Shown here piece by piece: positions 1 through 8,945 of a DNA stretch of 64,000 nt; positions within the stretch are counted from its first letter, which is position 1, and every line of letters starts with the position of its first letter. Origin of the DNA: Sulfitobacter pontiacus (lineage in GTDB: Bacteria; Pseudomonadota; Alphaproteobacteria; Rhodobacterales; Rhodobacteraceae). The translations under genes were made by a program, and so were the position numbers. Below the pieces are notes generated by a model. That model had not been told where the DNA came from. It saw nothing but the letters and a program-made list of their open reading frames with translations, and did not search any database. Location: positions 2,939,501-3,003,500 of the forward strand of contig NZ_CP160849.1 in the NCBI RefSeq assembly GCF_040790665.1, in the 5' to 3' direction.

Positions 1-172
1 TTTCGTTGGCGATATCTTTCGCAATAGCGTGGTCTTCGTCGCGGTCGGTAAAGGAGTTCAGCACAACATCCGCCCCCGCCCGCGCCAATGCCCAAGCGAT
101 GCCAAGCCCGATACCGGAATTGGACCCCGTGATGACTGCTGTTTTTCCTGAAAGATCGATGCTGTAAGCCAT
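1..172 (-). CDS. bdhA: 3-hydroxybutyrate dehydrogenase, N-terminal part (gene runs off the left edge)
   Basis: Only the first 57 codons are present. They show the start of a short-chain dehydrogenase Rossmann fold, with the nucleotide-binding [11 protein letters not shown] motif near residues 15-25 and the NSFTDR segment typical of 3-hydroxybutyrate dehydrogenases of Rhodobacteraceae. That enzyme oxidises 3-hydroxybutyrate to acetoacetate with NAD in polyhydroxybutyrate and ketone-body use. The start ATG at 172 is preceded by an AGGAG ribosome-binding site at 180-184. The SDR family is certain; the substrate is inferred from resemblance of the N-terminus. Confidence 0.75.
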   Translation of the reverse strand, partial: MAYSIDLSGKTAVITGSNSGIGLGIAWALARAGADVVLNSFTDRDEDHAIAKDIANE

Positions 173-289
173 GAAAATCTCCTAGCGTTTCTGCAGGTGC
201 ATCATGGCGGGCTGTGAAACGAATGGAAACGGCTAATTCCGCACCCCGGCGGAATGCCCCTGCTGCCTAGACATATGCCGGATCACGGG

Positions 290-367
290 CAAAAAAAAAC
301 GTCCGCACGAAGCGGACGTTAAGTTATTGAGGCAGGTTTCATACAGGCAAGAAACCTATCGAGCAGT
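290..367 (-). ncRNA. candidate small RNA with its own promoter and rho-independent terminator
   Basis: Read on the minus strand, a good sigma-70 promoter ends near 374 and is followed by about 75 nt holding two hairpins. The first pairs AGGTTTC with GAAACCT (351-357 and 334-340). The second pairs AACGTCCGC with GCGGACGTT (312-320 and 298-306) and runs into a T-tract read from 298 down to about 291, a textbook intrinsic terminator. No coding gene on this strand lies between the promoter and the terminator. The arrangement is therefore best explained as a free-standing sRNA gene; its family and targets are unknown to me. Confidence 0.55.
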
Positions 368-373
368 GAGTTC

Positions 374-402
374 GTTATACGCAATTCGCCGCCGTAATCC
401 AA
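374..402 (-). promoter_or_regulatory. sigma-70-like promoter for the candidate sRNA
   Basis: On the minus strand TTGGAT (402-397) and TATAAC (379-374) are separated by exactly 17 nt. Transcription would start near 367 and end at the terminator at about 290. Confidence 0.55.
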
Positions 403-481
403 GCTTAAAGTTTGAACTGTAGCCGCCGCATCGCTAAGGAATACGCTAATAAAACAAGGGCAGAGCGGGATTGTTGCTAAA

Positions 482-2302
482 ATGGCGTTTAAATTTTTCC
501 AAAGCTGTCGGGCAGTTGCAGCTGTTTCTTCACTGATTCTTCTCAGTGGATTCGCCCGCGCCGAGCCCGCACATGGTATATCTATGTATGGGGACCCTGC
601 TCTCCCACCTGATTTTGTGTCGCTGCCCTATGCCAACCCGGACGCGCCCCAAGGCGGCGCGATCGTTCTGGGCAACACCGGCGGGTTTGACAGCCTCAAT
701 CCCTTCGTGCGCAAGGGCACCTCTCCGTGGCAGTTGCCGTTCTTTACCCATGAAAGCCTGATGGGCCGTTCGTGGGATGAACCTTTCGCGCTTTACGGGC
801 TTTTGGCCGAATCGATTGAGGTCCCGGAGGACCGGTCCTGGGTCGAATTCACCCTGCGACCCGAGGCGCGCTTCTCTGATGGCAGTCCGGTCACCCCCGA
901 GGATGTGATCTTTAGCTACGAAATGCTCGGCACAAAGGGGCACCCGCGCTACCACGGGCTTTATGCCCAGATCGACAGCATCACCCAGACCGGTCCGCGC
1001 AGCGTCAGAATGGCGTTCAACACCGACAACCGAGAGCTGGCCCTGCTGGCAGGGATGCGCCCGATCCTAAGCAAGGCGCAATGGGAGGGCCGCGATTTCG
1101 CCAACGCCCCGCTGGCGGAGATACCGCTTGGCTCCGGCCCCTATGTGGTCAGCGATTATAAGGCGGGCAAACAGGTCATCCTGACGCGTAACCCTGACTA
1201 CTGGGGCAAGGACGTGCCGTTTCGCAAAGGCACCCATAACATCGACGAGATAAAGCTCGACTTTTACGGCGACGCGAATGTGTTGTTCGAGGCGTTCAAG
1301 GCCGGAGAGATTTCCGCCCTGCGCGAATTCAACGCCGAAAGCTGGGCGACGCAATATGACTTCCCCGCCGTGCAGCGCGGTGATGTGGTCAGATCCACCT
1401 TCGCCCATAGCAAACCCTCGGGCATGACCGGATTGGTCATGAACACCCGCCGCGCTCCGTTTGACGACATCCGCGTGCGTGAGGCGCTGATCGCGGCCTT
1501 TAACTTTGAGTATATCAACGAGACGCTGACCGGCGGGGCGCAACCGCGCATTACCTCTTATTTCTCGAACTCTCCACTGGCGATGCAAGACGGCCCCGCC
1601 ACCGGCCGCGTGGCCGAGTTGTTGACCCCCTTTGCTGATGACCTGCCTGCCGGCGCGCTTGACGGCTATGCGCTGCCCGTGTCCGACGGATCCGCCCGCA
1701 ACCGCGCGGGCATCCGCCGCGCCATGGGCGCGTTGGCCGACGCGGGATACAGCGCCGATGGCGGCACCATGCGGGGGCCTGACGGGCAACCCTTGTCGTT
1801 CAGCATCCTGCTGTCCAAAGGCAGCAGCGAGAATATCGCCATTGCCGAGCTTTATATCCAGGCGCTGGCCCGATTGGGCATCACCGCCCGCGTGGACGCT
1901 GTGGATGACGCGCAATTCGTCGCGCGTAACGCGGCCTTCGACTTTGACATGGCCATCTTCCGCCGCGCCCTCTCGCTGAGCCCGGGCAACGAACAACGCT
2001 ATTACTGGGGGTCGGAGGCTGCCGATCAGGAAGGCAGCCGCAACCTGATGGGGGTGAAATCCCCTGCCATTGACGCGATGATCAATACGATGGTCGGGGC
2101 CAGCAGCGCCGAGGATTTCACCGCCGCCACCCGCGCGCTGGATCGCGTGCTGACCGCCGGGCGCTATGTCATCCCGTTCTGGCAGTTCACCGAAGACCGC
2201 ATCGCCCATGTCGCAGCGATGAAATACCCCTCCCACGTGCCGCTGTATGGCGACGGGCCGAACTATATGCCCGAGGTCTGGTGGATTGAACCGGCCCAGT
2301 AA
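482..2302 (+). CDS. periplasmic oligopeptide-binding protein (family 5 SBP, YejA-like)
   Basis: A 606-residue extracellular solute-binding protein of ABC-transporter family 5. A signal peptide with a hydrophobic core at about 11-22 and cleavage after ARA near residue 27 sends it to the periplasm. The mature N-terminus (HGISMYGDPALPPDF, then NPDAPQGG and FDSLNPF) matches the YejA type, which captures oligopeptides or microcin-C-like compounds for the Yej permease. The length fits the family. No permease or ATPase genes follow; the next gene is a convergent regulator, so it is either an orphan binding protein or its permease lies elsewhere. The family is firm, the ligand is inferred. Confidence 0.85.
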   Translation: MAFKFFQSCRAVAAVSSLILLSGFARAEPAHGISMYGDPALPPDFVSLPYANPDAPQGGAIVLGNTGGFDSLNPFVRKGTSPWQLPFFTHESLMGRSWDEPFALYGLLAESIEVPEDRSWVEFTLRPEARFSDGSPVTPEDVIFSYEMLGTKGHPRYHGLYAQIDSITQTGPRSVRMAFNTDNRELALLAGMRPILSKAQWEGRDFANAPLAEIPLGSGPYVVSDYKAGKQVILTRNPDYWGKDVPFRKGTHNIDEIKLDFYGDANVLFEAFKAGEISALREFNAESWATQYDFPAVQRGDVVRSTFAHSKPSGMTGLVMNTRRAPFDDIRVREALIAAFNFEYINETLTGGAQPRITSYFSNSPLAMQDGPATGRVAELLTPFADDLPAGALDGYALPVSDGSARNRAGIRRAMGALADAGYSADGGTMRGPDGQPLSFSILLSKGSSENIAIAELYIQALARLGITARVDAVDDAQFVARNAAFDFDMAIFRRALSLSPGNEQRYYWGSEAADQEGSRNLMGVKSPAIDAMINTMVGASSAEDFTAATRALDRVLTAGRYVIPFWQFTEDRIAHVAAMKYPSHVPLYGDGPNYMPEVWWIEPAQ

Positions 2303-2346
2303 GCGACGCGTGTAGGTATCAGGCGGCGGTGCCTGTGGCGTAGCGG

Positions 2347-2380
2347 CCCTTCGGGGAGAGTTTATTTGGCAAAATGAAGC
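2347..2380 (+). repeat. dispersed intergenic motif, copy 1
   Basis: A ~33-nt sequence starting CCCTTCGGGGAGAG and ending GGCAAAATGAAG lies just after the solute-binding protein gene. Related copies lie at 7198-7231 (same strand), 17801-17831 and 32153-32183 (opposite strand), always just outside gene ends. Confidence 0.55.
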
Positions 2381-2393
2381 GCGGGCCCGTCGG

Positions 2394-3017
2394 TTAGGTG
2401 AGCGATGTGACCCAAAGGATCGTGGCGTCCTCATCGCTGGTAGAAACGACGTTATGCCCCATCGTCGCATCATAATAGGCGCTGTCGCCGCGGCGCATTT
2501 CGACGGGTTCGTAGAATTCGGTGTATAAGGTGATGACGCCGGTCAGCACGTAAAGGAACTCCTCCCCGTCGTGGCGCACCCAGCCGTCGAACTCATCCAT
2601 CCGGCGGGCACGGATACGCGCGCGGTAGGGCAGCATCTGCTTTTTGCGCAGCGTATCGGCCAGCATCATGTGCTCGTAGGTGGTCGTCGCCTTGGCCGCC
2701 CCCTCGCCCGATTTGGTGACCGCCATGCGCCCGTTGATCTGCCCCGCCGAGGGGGGCGTAAAGAGCTGTGGCACCGAGATTTCCAACCCCACGGCGAGCT
2801 TTTTCAGCGCCTCATAGGTGGGCGACATCTGGCCGTTCTCGATCTTGCTGAGCGTGGAACGGGCCAGTCCGGCCTGATTGGCGGCTTGCTCCAGCGTCCA
2901 GTTGCGCGCCTTGCGCAGCTCGCGCACGCGCGCCCCCAGATCAACAGGCGGGGCGGTTTCCGTCTCGCCGCTTTCGCGGGCGATCTGGATCATGGATTTC
3001 GGGCCGTCTTGCGTCAT
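2394..3017 (-). CDS. XRE-family transcriptional regulator with C-terminal cupin domain
   Basis: A 207-residue protein with a Cro/C1-type helix-turn-helix at about residues 29-85 (LEQAANQAGLARSTLSKIENG) followed by a small beta-barrel cupin at about 130-200 (DGEEFLYVLTG, then RRGDSAYYDA and GHNVVS). This two-domain type usually senses a small ligand through the cupin and controls amino-acid, polyamine or transport genes. I chose the ATG at 3017; a second ATG at 2993 is possible, and neither has a strong ribosome-binding site. It is divergent from the acyl-CoA ligase gene at 3082 with about 60 nt between, so it may control that gene. Confidence 0.85.
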   Translation of the reverse strand: MTQDGPKSMIQIARESGETETAPPVDLGARVRELRKARNWTLEQAANQAGLARSTLSKIENGQMSPTYEALKKLAVGLEISVPQLFTPPSAGQINGRMAVTKSGEGAAKATTTYEHMMLADTLRKKQMLPYRARIRARRMDEFDGWVRHDGEEFLYVLTGVITLYTEFYEPVEMRRGDSAYYDATMGHNVVSTSDEDATILWVTSLT

Positions 3018-3081
3018 GCGCTGGCTATAGCGTCGCGCCGGAGCGCTTGCAACGCTGCTGCGCGCGGGGTAGCGATTGGGC

Positions 3082-4596
3082 ATGCTGTCCGTCTCTGCGT
3101 CCACCGGCTTTGCGCCTTGCCCCGCCCCGTTCAATCTTGCCGCCCATGTTCTGGGCCGCGCCGCCGATTTGGGCGACAAGACGGCGCTTGCCATTGTCGG
3201 GCCCGATCGCGTTGAGGCGTGGCGTTTCGACCAGCTTGAGGCCGCCGTGCGCGGCACCGCGACGGGATTGCTGGGCATGGGGCTGCGCCCGGGGGACATC
3301 GTGCTGATGCGCCTTGGCAATACTGTGGATTTCCCGCTGGCCTATCTGGGCGCGCTGGCCGCAGGCTTGGTGCCTGTCCCCACCGCCGCCGCACTGACAG
3401 AGCCGGAGGTTGCCGCGATCATCGCCACCCTCGCGCCCAAGGCGGTCTTGCGCGATCCCGCCGTGCCCTGCCCGCCGAATGACACCACCGTGGATCTGGC
3501 CCAGCTCAGGTCCATGCGCGATTTGCCCGCGGCCCCCTGGCATATGGGAGACCCCGACCGGCTGGGCTATATCATCTATACCTCTGGCACGTCGGGCCGG
3601 CCGAGCGCGGTGATGCATGCACATCGCGCCATCTGGGCACGGCAGATGATGGTGCGCGGATGGTATGATCTGAAGCCCGAGGATCGGGTCATGCATGCAG
3701 GCGCGTTCAATTGGACCTATACGCTGGGGACCGGCCTGATGGACCCCTGGACCGCCGGTGCCACCGCCCTGATCCCGGCTGCGGGCGTGGCACCTGCGGA
3801 TTTACCTGCCTTGATGGCGCGGCATGAGGCGAGCCTTTTTGCAGCCGCACCGGGGGTGTACCGTCAGATCCTGAAACGCCACGACCAGATCAATGTGCCA
3901 AGCCTGCGCCATGGGCTAAGCGCGGGGGAGAAGCTTCCCTCGGCCGTTGCCCGCGCGTGGCAGGCTGCCAGCGGCACGCCGATCTTCGAGGCCTACGGTA
4001 TGTCGGAGTGTTCGACCTTTCTCTCCGCCTCTCCCGACCGTCCGGCGCGGGCCGGCACATTGGGCCAGCCTCAGGACGGGCGGCGCATCGCGTTGATCGG
4101 GACGGAAGGCCCGGTAGAGATCGGCCAAGAGGGCACCATCGCGATCCACAAGAGCGACCCGGGGCTGATGCTTGGCTATCTTGGCGCGCCGGATCAAACG
4201 GCCCAGAAATATCAGGGTGACTGGTTCATGACCGGCGATCAAGGTGTCATGGGCACGGATGGGCAGATCACCTATCTGGGGCGCAATGACGATATGATGA
4301 ACGCGGGCGGGTTCCGCGTCTCGCCGATCGAGGTGGAACAAACCCTCGCCAAATTCCCAGGCATCCATGCTGTCGGCGCGGCGGAGGTCGAGGTTAAACC
4401 CGACGTGACCGTGATCGCGGCCTTCTATACCGCCGATAGCCCGCTGGACGAGGCCGCGCTGGCGCTTTATGCACAAGACAACATGGCGCGCTACAAGCAG
4501 CCGCGCCTTTTCATCCACCTGCCAGAGCTGCCGATGGGCGCGAATGGCAAACTGCTGCGCCGGTCCTTGCGTGCAGCCTATGAGGCACAACGATGA
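3082..4596 (+). CDS. AMP-dependent acyl-CoA synthetase/ligase
   Basis: An ANL-superfamily adenylating enzyme of about 504 residues that would activate a carboxylic acid with ATP and join it to CoA. The P-loop YTSGTSG (about 167-173), the EAYGMSE adenine-binding motif (about 305-311), the MTGD motif (about 385) and the C-terminal lysine in GANGKLLRR (about 495) are all present in the right order. The ATG at 3082 is preferred over a TTG two codons upstream. The gene overlaps the DsbA-family gene behind it by 4 nt, so the two are translationally coupled. The substrate cannot be told from sequence; short or medium fatty or aromatic acids are typical. Confidence 0.85.
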   Translation: MLSVSASTGFAPCPAPFNLAAHVLGRAADLGDKTALAIVGPDRVEAWRFDQLEAAVRGTATGLLGMGLRPGDIVLMRLGNTVDFPLAYLGALAAGLVPVPTAAALTEPEVAAIIATLAPKAVLRDPAVPCPPNDTTVDLAQLRSMRDLPAAPWHMGDPDRLGYIIYTSGTSGRPSAVMHAHRAIWARQMMVRGWYDLKPEDRVMHAGAFNWTYTLGTGLMDPWTAGATALIPAAGVAPADLPALMARHEASLFAAAPGVYRQILKRHDQINVPSLRHGLSAGEKLPSAVARAWQAASGTPIFEAYGMSECSTFLSASPDRPARAGTLGQPQDGRRIALIGTEGPVEIGQEGTIAIHKSDPGLMLGYLGAPDQTAQKYQGDWFMTGDQGVMGTDGQITYLGRNDDMMNAGGFRVSPIEVEQTLAKFPGIHAVGAAEVEVKPDVTVIAAFYTADSPLDEAALALYAQDNMARYKQPRLFIHLPELPMGANGKLLRRSLRAAYEAQR

Positions 4597-5234
4597 CCCA
4601 GACGATCAAGCTTGATATCATGTCCGACCCGATTTGCCCTTGGTGCTATATCGGCAAAGCCCATCTGGACCGCGCACTGGAAAGCGAGCCGGACCACCCT
4701 TTCGCGATCGAATGGCACCCGTTCCAGCTTAACCCCGACATGCCTGCCGACGGGATGGACCGCCGTGCCTATCTGGAAGGCAAGTTCGGCGGCAAGGAAG
4801 GTGCGGTGCGGGCCTATGCCCCTGTGGTGGAACATGCCGAGAAAGCCGGTCTCAAGATCAACTTCGAGGCGATGCAGCGCACCCCCAACACGCTGAACGC
4901 CCATCGGTTGATCCACTGGGCCGGGATCGAAGGGCGCCAAACCGCTGCGGTATCGGCGTTGTTCAAAGCCTATTTTGTTGATGCGCGCGATATTGGCGAT
5001 GCCGAGGTGCTCGCCGATATCGCCGACGGGATCGAGATGGATGCATCTGTTGTGACGCGTCTATTGGCGACAGATGAGGATATGGAAGACATCCGCAAAC
5101 GCGATGCGCACAGCCGCGAGATGGGCATCAACTCCGTCCCGACCTTTATCGTGGGCGGGCGTCACGCGGTGCCGGGCGCGCAGCCGCCAGAGCTTTGGAA
5201 AAAAGTACTGGCCGAGCTGCGCAACGAAGGCTGA
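4593..5234 (+). CDS. DsbA-family oxidoreductase (FrnE-like)
   Basis: A 213-residue thioredoxin-fold protein of the DsbA/2-hydroxychromene-2-carboxylate isomerase class. The redox motif CPWC sits at residues 15-18 directly after the first beta strand, and the cis-proline element SVPTFIVGG is near residue 180. No signal peptide is visible, so unlike classical DsbA it is cytoplasmic, as expected for FrnE-type proteins, which act on thiols in the cytosol. Its ATG overlaps the stop of the acyl-CoA ligase (ATGA), which indicates co-expression. The biological partner is unknown. Confidence 0.85.
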   Translation: MTQTIKLDIMSDPICPWCYIGKAHLDRALESEPDHPFAIEWHPFQLNPDMPADGMDRRAYLEGKFGGKEGAVRAYAPVVEHAEKAGLKINFEAMQRTPNTLNAHRLIHWAGIEGRQTAAVSALFKAYFVDARDIGDAEVLADIADGIEMDASVVTRLLATDEDMEDIRKRDAHSREMGINSVPTFIVGGRHAVPGAQPPELWKKVLAELRNEG

Positions 5235-5349
5235 GGCCACGCGCCCGATCTGGAAGTCAGGGGCAGAAAGGCTTTGCCTTTGCGCTGAAACCCGCCTAGA
5301 ATCAAACGGATAAAGGGGCAAAGACCTCTATCCAGATCGAGCGGGCAGC

Positions 5350-5832
5350 ATGAAATACGATATCCCCTTTCCCTTTATGGGACGCGGGCGGGCGACGGTG
5401 GTGACACCGGCGGCGCGCCCGTCCAGCTTCACACCCTCCACGCCAATGACGCGGACGATCCTGACCTATGGCGGGTTCGACGGATTCCACACCGGTCACG
5501 CCGACTGGCTGCGGCAGCTGGCCCGTATGGGCAGCGATCTGGTCGTCGGATGCCAGAGCGAACAGTTCTGTCAACGTGCGGGGCGTCCGGCGCATCTCGG
5601 CTTTGCCGCCCGCCGTGCGGTGTTGGAACGGTGCCGCTATGTCTCGCGTGTCATTCCGCTTGAGACATGGGATCAGGTGCGCAGCGATATCGTGAATTAC
5701 AACGTCTCGGTATTGGCCCTGCCCGCGCATCTTCCCCTGCCGGTGTCGGGACTGGACGAGATCGTTCAGGTACTGCGTTTGCCGGTGACCGCCCGCGAGA
5801 CAGTGCAGCGCCAGCGCGCCCAAGCCAGCTGA
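5350..5832 (+). CDS. cytidylyltransferase-like nucleotidyltransferase
   Basis: A short protein with the hallmark GGFDGFHTGH (about residues 41-50), the HxGH motif of the glycerol-3-phosphate cytidylyltransferase/nucleotidyl-transferase fold that binds CTP or ATP. With the ATG at 5350 it has 160 residues. The first 32 precede the core strand and are Pro/Ala-rich, so an internal ATG at 5446 (starting MTRTILTYGG) may be the true start. It lacks a clear RTxGISTT-type second signature, so the substrate is uncertain; glycerol-3-phosphate or another polyol phosphate is possible. Confidence 0.7.
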   Translation: MKYDIPFPFMGRGRATVVTPAARPSSFTPSTPMTRTILTYGGFDGFHTGHADWLRQLARMGSDLVVGCQSEQFCQRAGRPAHLGFAARRAVLERCRYVSRVIPLETWDQVRSDIVNYNVSVLALPAHLPLPVSGLDEIVQVLRLPVTARETVQRQRAQAS

Positions 5833-5922
5833 CGGCGCGACGCCGATTGCACTATCTGTAAGGCAGCCTTATGAACACCATAGGCTGCGCCCTGCGGCCC
5901 ACCGTCACGATGGAGCCGATGG

Positions 5923-7158
5923 ATGACCGACGACCGCCCCGACATCAACATGAGCCGCCCTGAGTTTGTAGCGCTGATTGCGATGATGTTCGCAATCATT
6001 GCTTTCTCGACCGATGCAATGCTGCCTGCCCTGCCAGAGATCGGCGCAGAGCTGTCGCCTTCGGATATGACAAAAGTCCCGCTGATTGTGACCGCCTTTA
6101 TTCTGGGCATGGGGATGGGCACTTTTGTCACCGGCCCACTGTCCGATGCATTCGGGCGCAAGAATATCATCTACCTCGGATCTGCGATCTATATCGCGGG
6201 GGCTGTGGTGGCGTGGCTGAGCCAATCGCTGGAGGTGATGCTGATCGCGCGGGTCGTGCAGGGTGTGGGGGCTGCGGGCCCTCGGGTTGTGGCGCTTGCG
6301 GTGATCCGCGATCTGTATTCCGGCCGGCAAATGGCCAAGATCATGTCTTTCGTGATGATGATCTTTGTCGTCGTGCCCGCCTTTGCCCCTGCAATGGGGG
6401 CTGTGATCATCGCCCTGTCCGATTGGCGTGGCGTATTCTTGTCATTCATCGTTTTCTCGGCAACCTGTGTGGTCTGGGCCATGCTCCGCCTGCCCGAAAC
6501 CCTGCCCAAGCCCAAGCGTCGACCTTTACAGATCGGCCTGCTGTGGAACGCGGTGAAAGAGATATTCAGCAACCCGATGGTGTGTCTGTCGATCACGGTG
6601 CAGACGCTGGTGATGGGGTTCTTGTTCTCGACGCTGATGCTGGTGCAACCCATTTACGACCAAGTCTATGACCGCGCCGAGAGCTTCCCCTTCTGGTTTG
6701 GCGTCGCGGCGCTGATCTCGGGGACGTCGAGCCTGCTGAACGCGCTGCTGGTCGTCCGGCTGGGGATGCAGCGCATCGTGATCCTTGCGCTTGGCCTGCA
6801 GATCGTATTGTCGGGCCTGATGCTGGGCCTTGGTCTGGGCGATCTGCCCGAGCCCTATGGCTTTGTCTTTTTCCTGATGTGGCAGGCGTCGCTGTTCTTT
6901 CAGGTGGGGCTGGTGATGGGCAATCTCAACGCGCTGGCGATGGAGCCTTTGGGCCATATCGCCGGCATGGCGGCGTCGGTCATCGGGGCGGTGTCGACGG
7001 TGATGGCGGCCATGCTCGCCTCGCCCATCGGGTTGATGTTCAACGGCACGATCACCCCGCTGATCGGCGCGGTACTGACGCTGGCGACACTCGCCTTTGC
7101 GCTGATGCTGCTTCTGGCGCGGGTCAACCGGCAGGCGGCAGCAGACCCCGCGGAATAG
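5923..7158 (+). CDS. MFS multidrug efflux transporter, Bcr/CflA type
   Basis: A 411-residue inner-membrane protein with about 12 hydrophobic segments. After helix 1 (STDAMLPALPEIG) comes GPLSDAFGRKN, the loop 2-3 signature of the major facilitator superfamily, then ARVVQGVGAAGPRVVALAVIRD, characteristic of drug:H+ antiporter-1 proteins of the Bcr/CflA branch. It would export small toxic compounds using the proton gradient. It stands alone between the nucleotidyltransferase gene and a convergent helicase gene. The substrate is unknown. Confidence 0.85.
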   Translation: MTDDRPDINMSRPEFVALIAMMFAIIAFSTDAMLPALPEIGAELSPSDMTKVPLIVTAFILGMGMGTFVTGPLSDAFGRKNIIYLGSAIYIAGAVVAWLSQSLEVMLIARVVQGVGAAGPRVVALAVIRDLYSGRQMAKIMSFVMMIFVVVPAFAPAMGAVIIALSDWRGVFLSFIVFSATCVVWAMLRLPETLPKPKRRPLQIGLLWNAVKEIFSNPMVCLSITVQTLVMGFLFSTLMLVQPIYDQVYDRAESFPFWFGVAALISGTSSLLNALLVVRLGMQRIVILALGLQIVLSGLMLGLGLGDLPEPYGFVFFLMWQASLFFQVGLVMGNLNALAMEPLGHIAGMAASVIGAVSTVMAAMLASPIGLMFNGTITPLIGAVLTLATLAFALMLLLARVNRQAAADPAE

Positions 7159-7197
7159 GGCTGAGCGACCACGTGGTGGCTGGTGGTGCCGGTTTCG

Positions 7198-7231
7198 CCC
7201 TTCGGGCGAGGATTTAGAGCCATTTGGAAGC
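7198..7231 (+). repeat. dispersed intergenic motif, copy 2
   Basis: CCCTTCGGGCGAGG followed by ATTT...GCCATTTGGAAG lies 40 nt after the MFS gene. It is colinear with the copy at 2347-2380, with differences in the centre. Confidence 0.55.
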
Positions 7232-7261
7232 GCGGACGAAGGCGCTTTAAGGAGGGGTAAC

Positions 7262-7297
7262 AAAAAGGGGCACCGCTGATAGCGGTGCCCCCTTTTG
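7262..7297. terminator. bidirectional rho-independent terminator
   Basis: A near-perfect stem pairs AAAAGGGGCACCGCT with AGCGGTGCCCCCTTTT around a GAT loop. Flanking A- and T-tracts allow it to work on both strands, between the convergent MFS transporter and helicase genes. Confidence 0.85.
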
Positions 7298-7320
7298 ATA
7301 GTGCGTTGATACCTGTGCGT

Positions 7321-8628
7321 TTATGCGGCGCGCTGAGCGCTTGGCTTGCGACGACGCCGCGCGGCACCGGCGGGTTTGCCCGCACCGCCGCCGTTACCAC
7401 CGCCACCGTTACCGCCACCGCCGCCGCCGCCGGGGCGACCACCGCGACCACGACCGCGTCCGCCGCGACCCTTTGGCTTGGCGGGTTCGTCAATCGCTTC
7501 CCACGGACGGCCGGAGGCCACGGGGATCGAGATTTTCATCGTCTTCTGAATATCTTTCAGCTCGCCCATTTCATCCGGTGCGCAGAAAGCGATCGCCGCC
7601 CCGTCTTTGCCCGCGCGCGCGGTCCGGCCGATACGATGGACATAATTGTCGGGCACATTGGGCAGCTCGTAGTTGTAGACGTGCTTCACGTCGGGAATAT
7701 CCAGACCGCGGGCGGCGACATCCGTTGCCACCAGCACAGTGACCTCGCCTTTCTTGAAGGATTCGATGGCGCGGTCCCGCTGACCCTGGCTTTTGTTGCC
7801 ATGGATAGAGGCGGCTTTGAAACCGGCTTTGACCAGATCTTTCATCAGCTTTTCACAGCCGTGTTTGGTCCGCCCGAACACCAGGGCGCGTTCCTCGGTG
7901 TGTTTGCCAAGCAGTTCGATCAGCAGGGATTTCTTTTCCGCCTTGGCGATGAAATGCACCTCTTGGGTGATCTTGTCCGCCGCCTTGCCCGGAGGCGAGA
8001 CTTCGATGCGGATCGGGCTGTTGAGGTAGCTGTTGGCGATCTCGTTCATCAGTTTCGGCATGGTTGCCGAGAAGAGCATCGTTTGACGCTCTTTCGGCAG
8101 CACCGCCGCGATCTTTCGCAGATCGTGGATAAAGCCCATGTCGAGCATCTGGTCCGCTTCATCCAGCACAAGGAAAGTGGTCTTGTGCAGCAGCACCGCG
8201 CGGCGGTCCATCAGGTCCAGCAAGCGCCCGGGTGTGGCCACCAGCAGGTCGACGCCGCGCTCCATCCGTTTGATCTGCGGGTTGATCGACTGGCCGCCGA
8301 CAATCATCATGGTTTTCAGCTGGGTCCCTTCGCAGAACCCCTTGAGGTTTTCCATGATCTGGTTGGCCAGCTCGCGGGTCGGGGCCAGCACCAACCCGCG
8401 CACGGTGCGCGGCTCGGGCCGGGCTTCGCGTTCCAGCATCTGGGCCACCAGCGGGATACCGAAGGCGGCGGTTTTGCCGGTGCCGGTCTGTGCCAGCCCC
8501 ATTACGTCGCGGCCATTCATCCCGTGGGGGATCGCCTGTTTCTGGATCGGGGTCGGATCGGTCATACCCATGTTGGTCAAGGCTTTGACCAGACGGCGCG
8601 GCAGGCCCATCATTTCAAAATCGCTCAT
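7321..8628 (-). CDS. DEAD-box ATP-dependent RNA helicase (RhlE-like)
   Basis: A 435-residue RNA helicase with the full DEAD-box set: Q-motif with PTPIQKQAIP (about 26-34), Walker A AQTGTGKT (46-53), PTREL, DEAD (156-159), SAT, and motif VI HRIGRTAR (near 318). The C-terminal 50 residues are Gly/Arg-rich (RGGRGRGRGG, then Gly/Asn runs and a basic end), a tail that binds RNA non-specifically in RhlE-type helicases working on ribosome assembly or RNA decay. I chose the ATG at 8628 because the protein then begins at the conserved MSDFEMMGL. An in-frame upstream start would add 18 atypical residues. Confidence 0.9.
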   Translation of the reverse strand: MSDFEMMGLPRRLVKALTNMGMTDPTPIQKQAIPHGMNGRDVMGLAQTGTGKTAAFGIPLVAQMLEREARPEPRTVRGLVLAPTRELANQIMENLKGFCEGTQLKTMMIVGGQSINPQIKRMERGVDLLVATPGRLLDLMDRRAVLLHKTTFLVLDEADQMLDMGFIHDLRKIAAVLPKERQTMLFSATMPKLMNEIANSYLNSPIRIEVSPPGKAADKITQEVHFIAKAEKKSLLIELLGKHTEERALVFGRTKHGCEKLMKDLVKAGFKAASIHGNKSQGQRDRAIESFKKGEVTVLVATDVAARGLDIPDVKHVYNYELPNVPDNYVHRIGRTARAGKDGAAIAFCAPDEMGELKDIQKTMKISIPVASGRPWEAIDEPAKPKGRGGRGRGRGGRPGGGGGGGNGGGGNGGGAGKPAGAARRRRKPSAQRAA

Positions 8629-8945
8629 CGTTTTGTCGTCTTTCCGCGGGATGCGGGGCAATGCCCCTTCCCGCCATAGCAATCACGCGGGCCCTGTCGA
8701 TGCAGGGAAACCGCGAGGGACGCAAAGCAGATCGCAGGGGGCAGCCTAGTGCCAACACCCTGTCTGTTGCGCTTGGCCCCACGCGTGATTTTGGGAACAT
8801 CGGCGGCCTTTTGTTCAGCTCTCATAAGACGCGACGATTTTAGGTCGACAGGTCAAGGGCTGGTCTGCTCACGCGGCAGAAGGCATCGCTTGCGCCCCAG
8901 ATGGGCTGTTTGGGCGGCAAAGTCAACGGTGCTGTGAAAGATAGC
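8629..8945. other. gene-free spacer upstream of the helicase
   Basis: About 317 nt of mixed GC between two minus-strand genes. It should hold the helicase promoter and leader. I see no convincing gene, hairpin terminator or riboswitch in it. Confidence 0.4.

Noticed and set aside
1067-2473. Long minus-strand open frame opposite the peptide-binding protein gene
   Set aside because: It is antisense to a clear family-5 binding protein; its residues are typical of shadow frames in GC-rich DNA and there is no ribosome-binding site.
7285-8679. 464-residue plus-strand open frame
   Set aside because: It is the antisense of the DEAD-box helicase and begins with low-complexity Thr/Ala runs produced by the Gly/Arg-tail codons.
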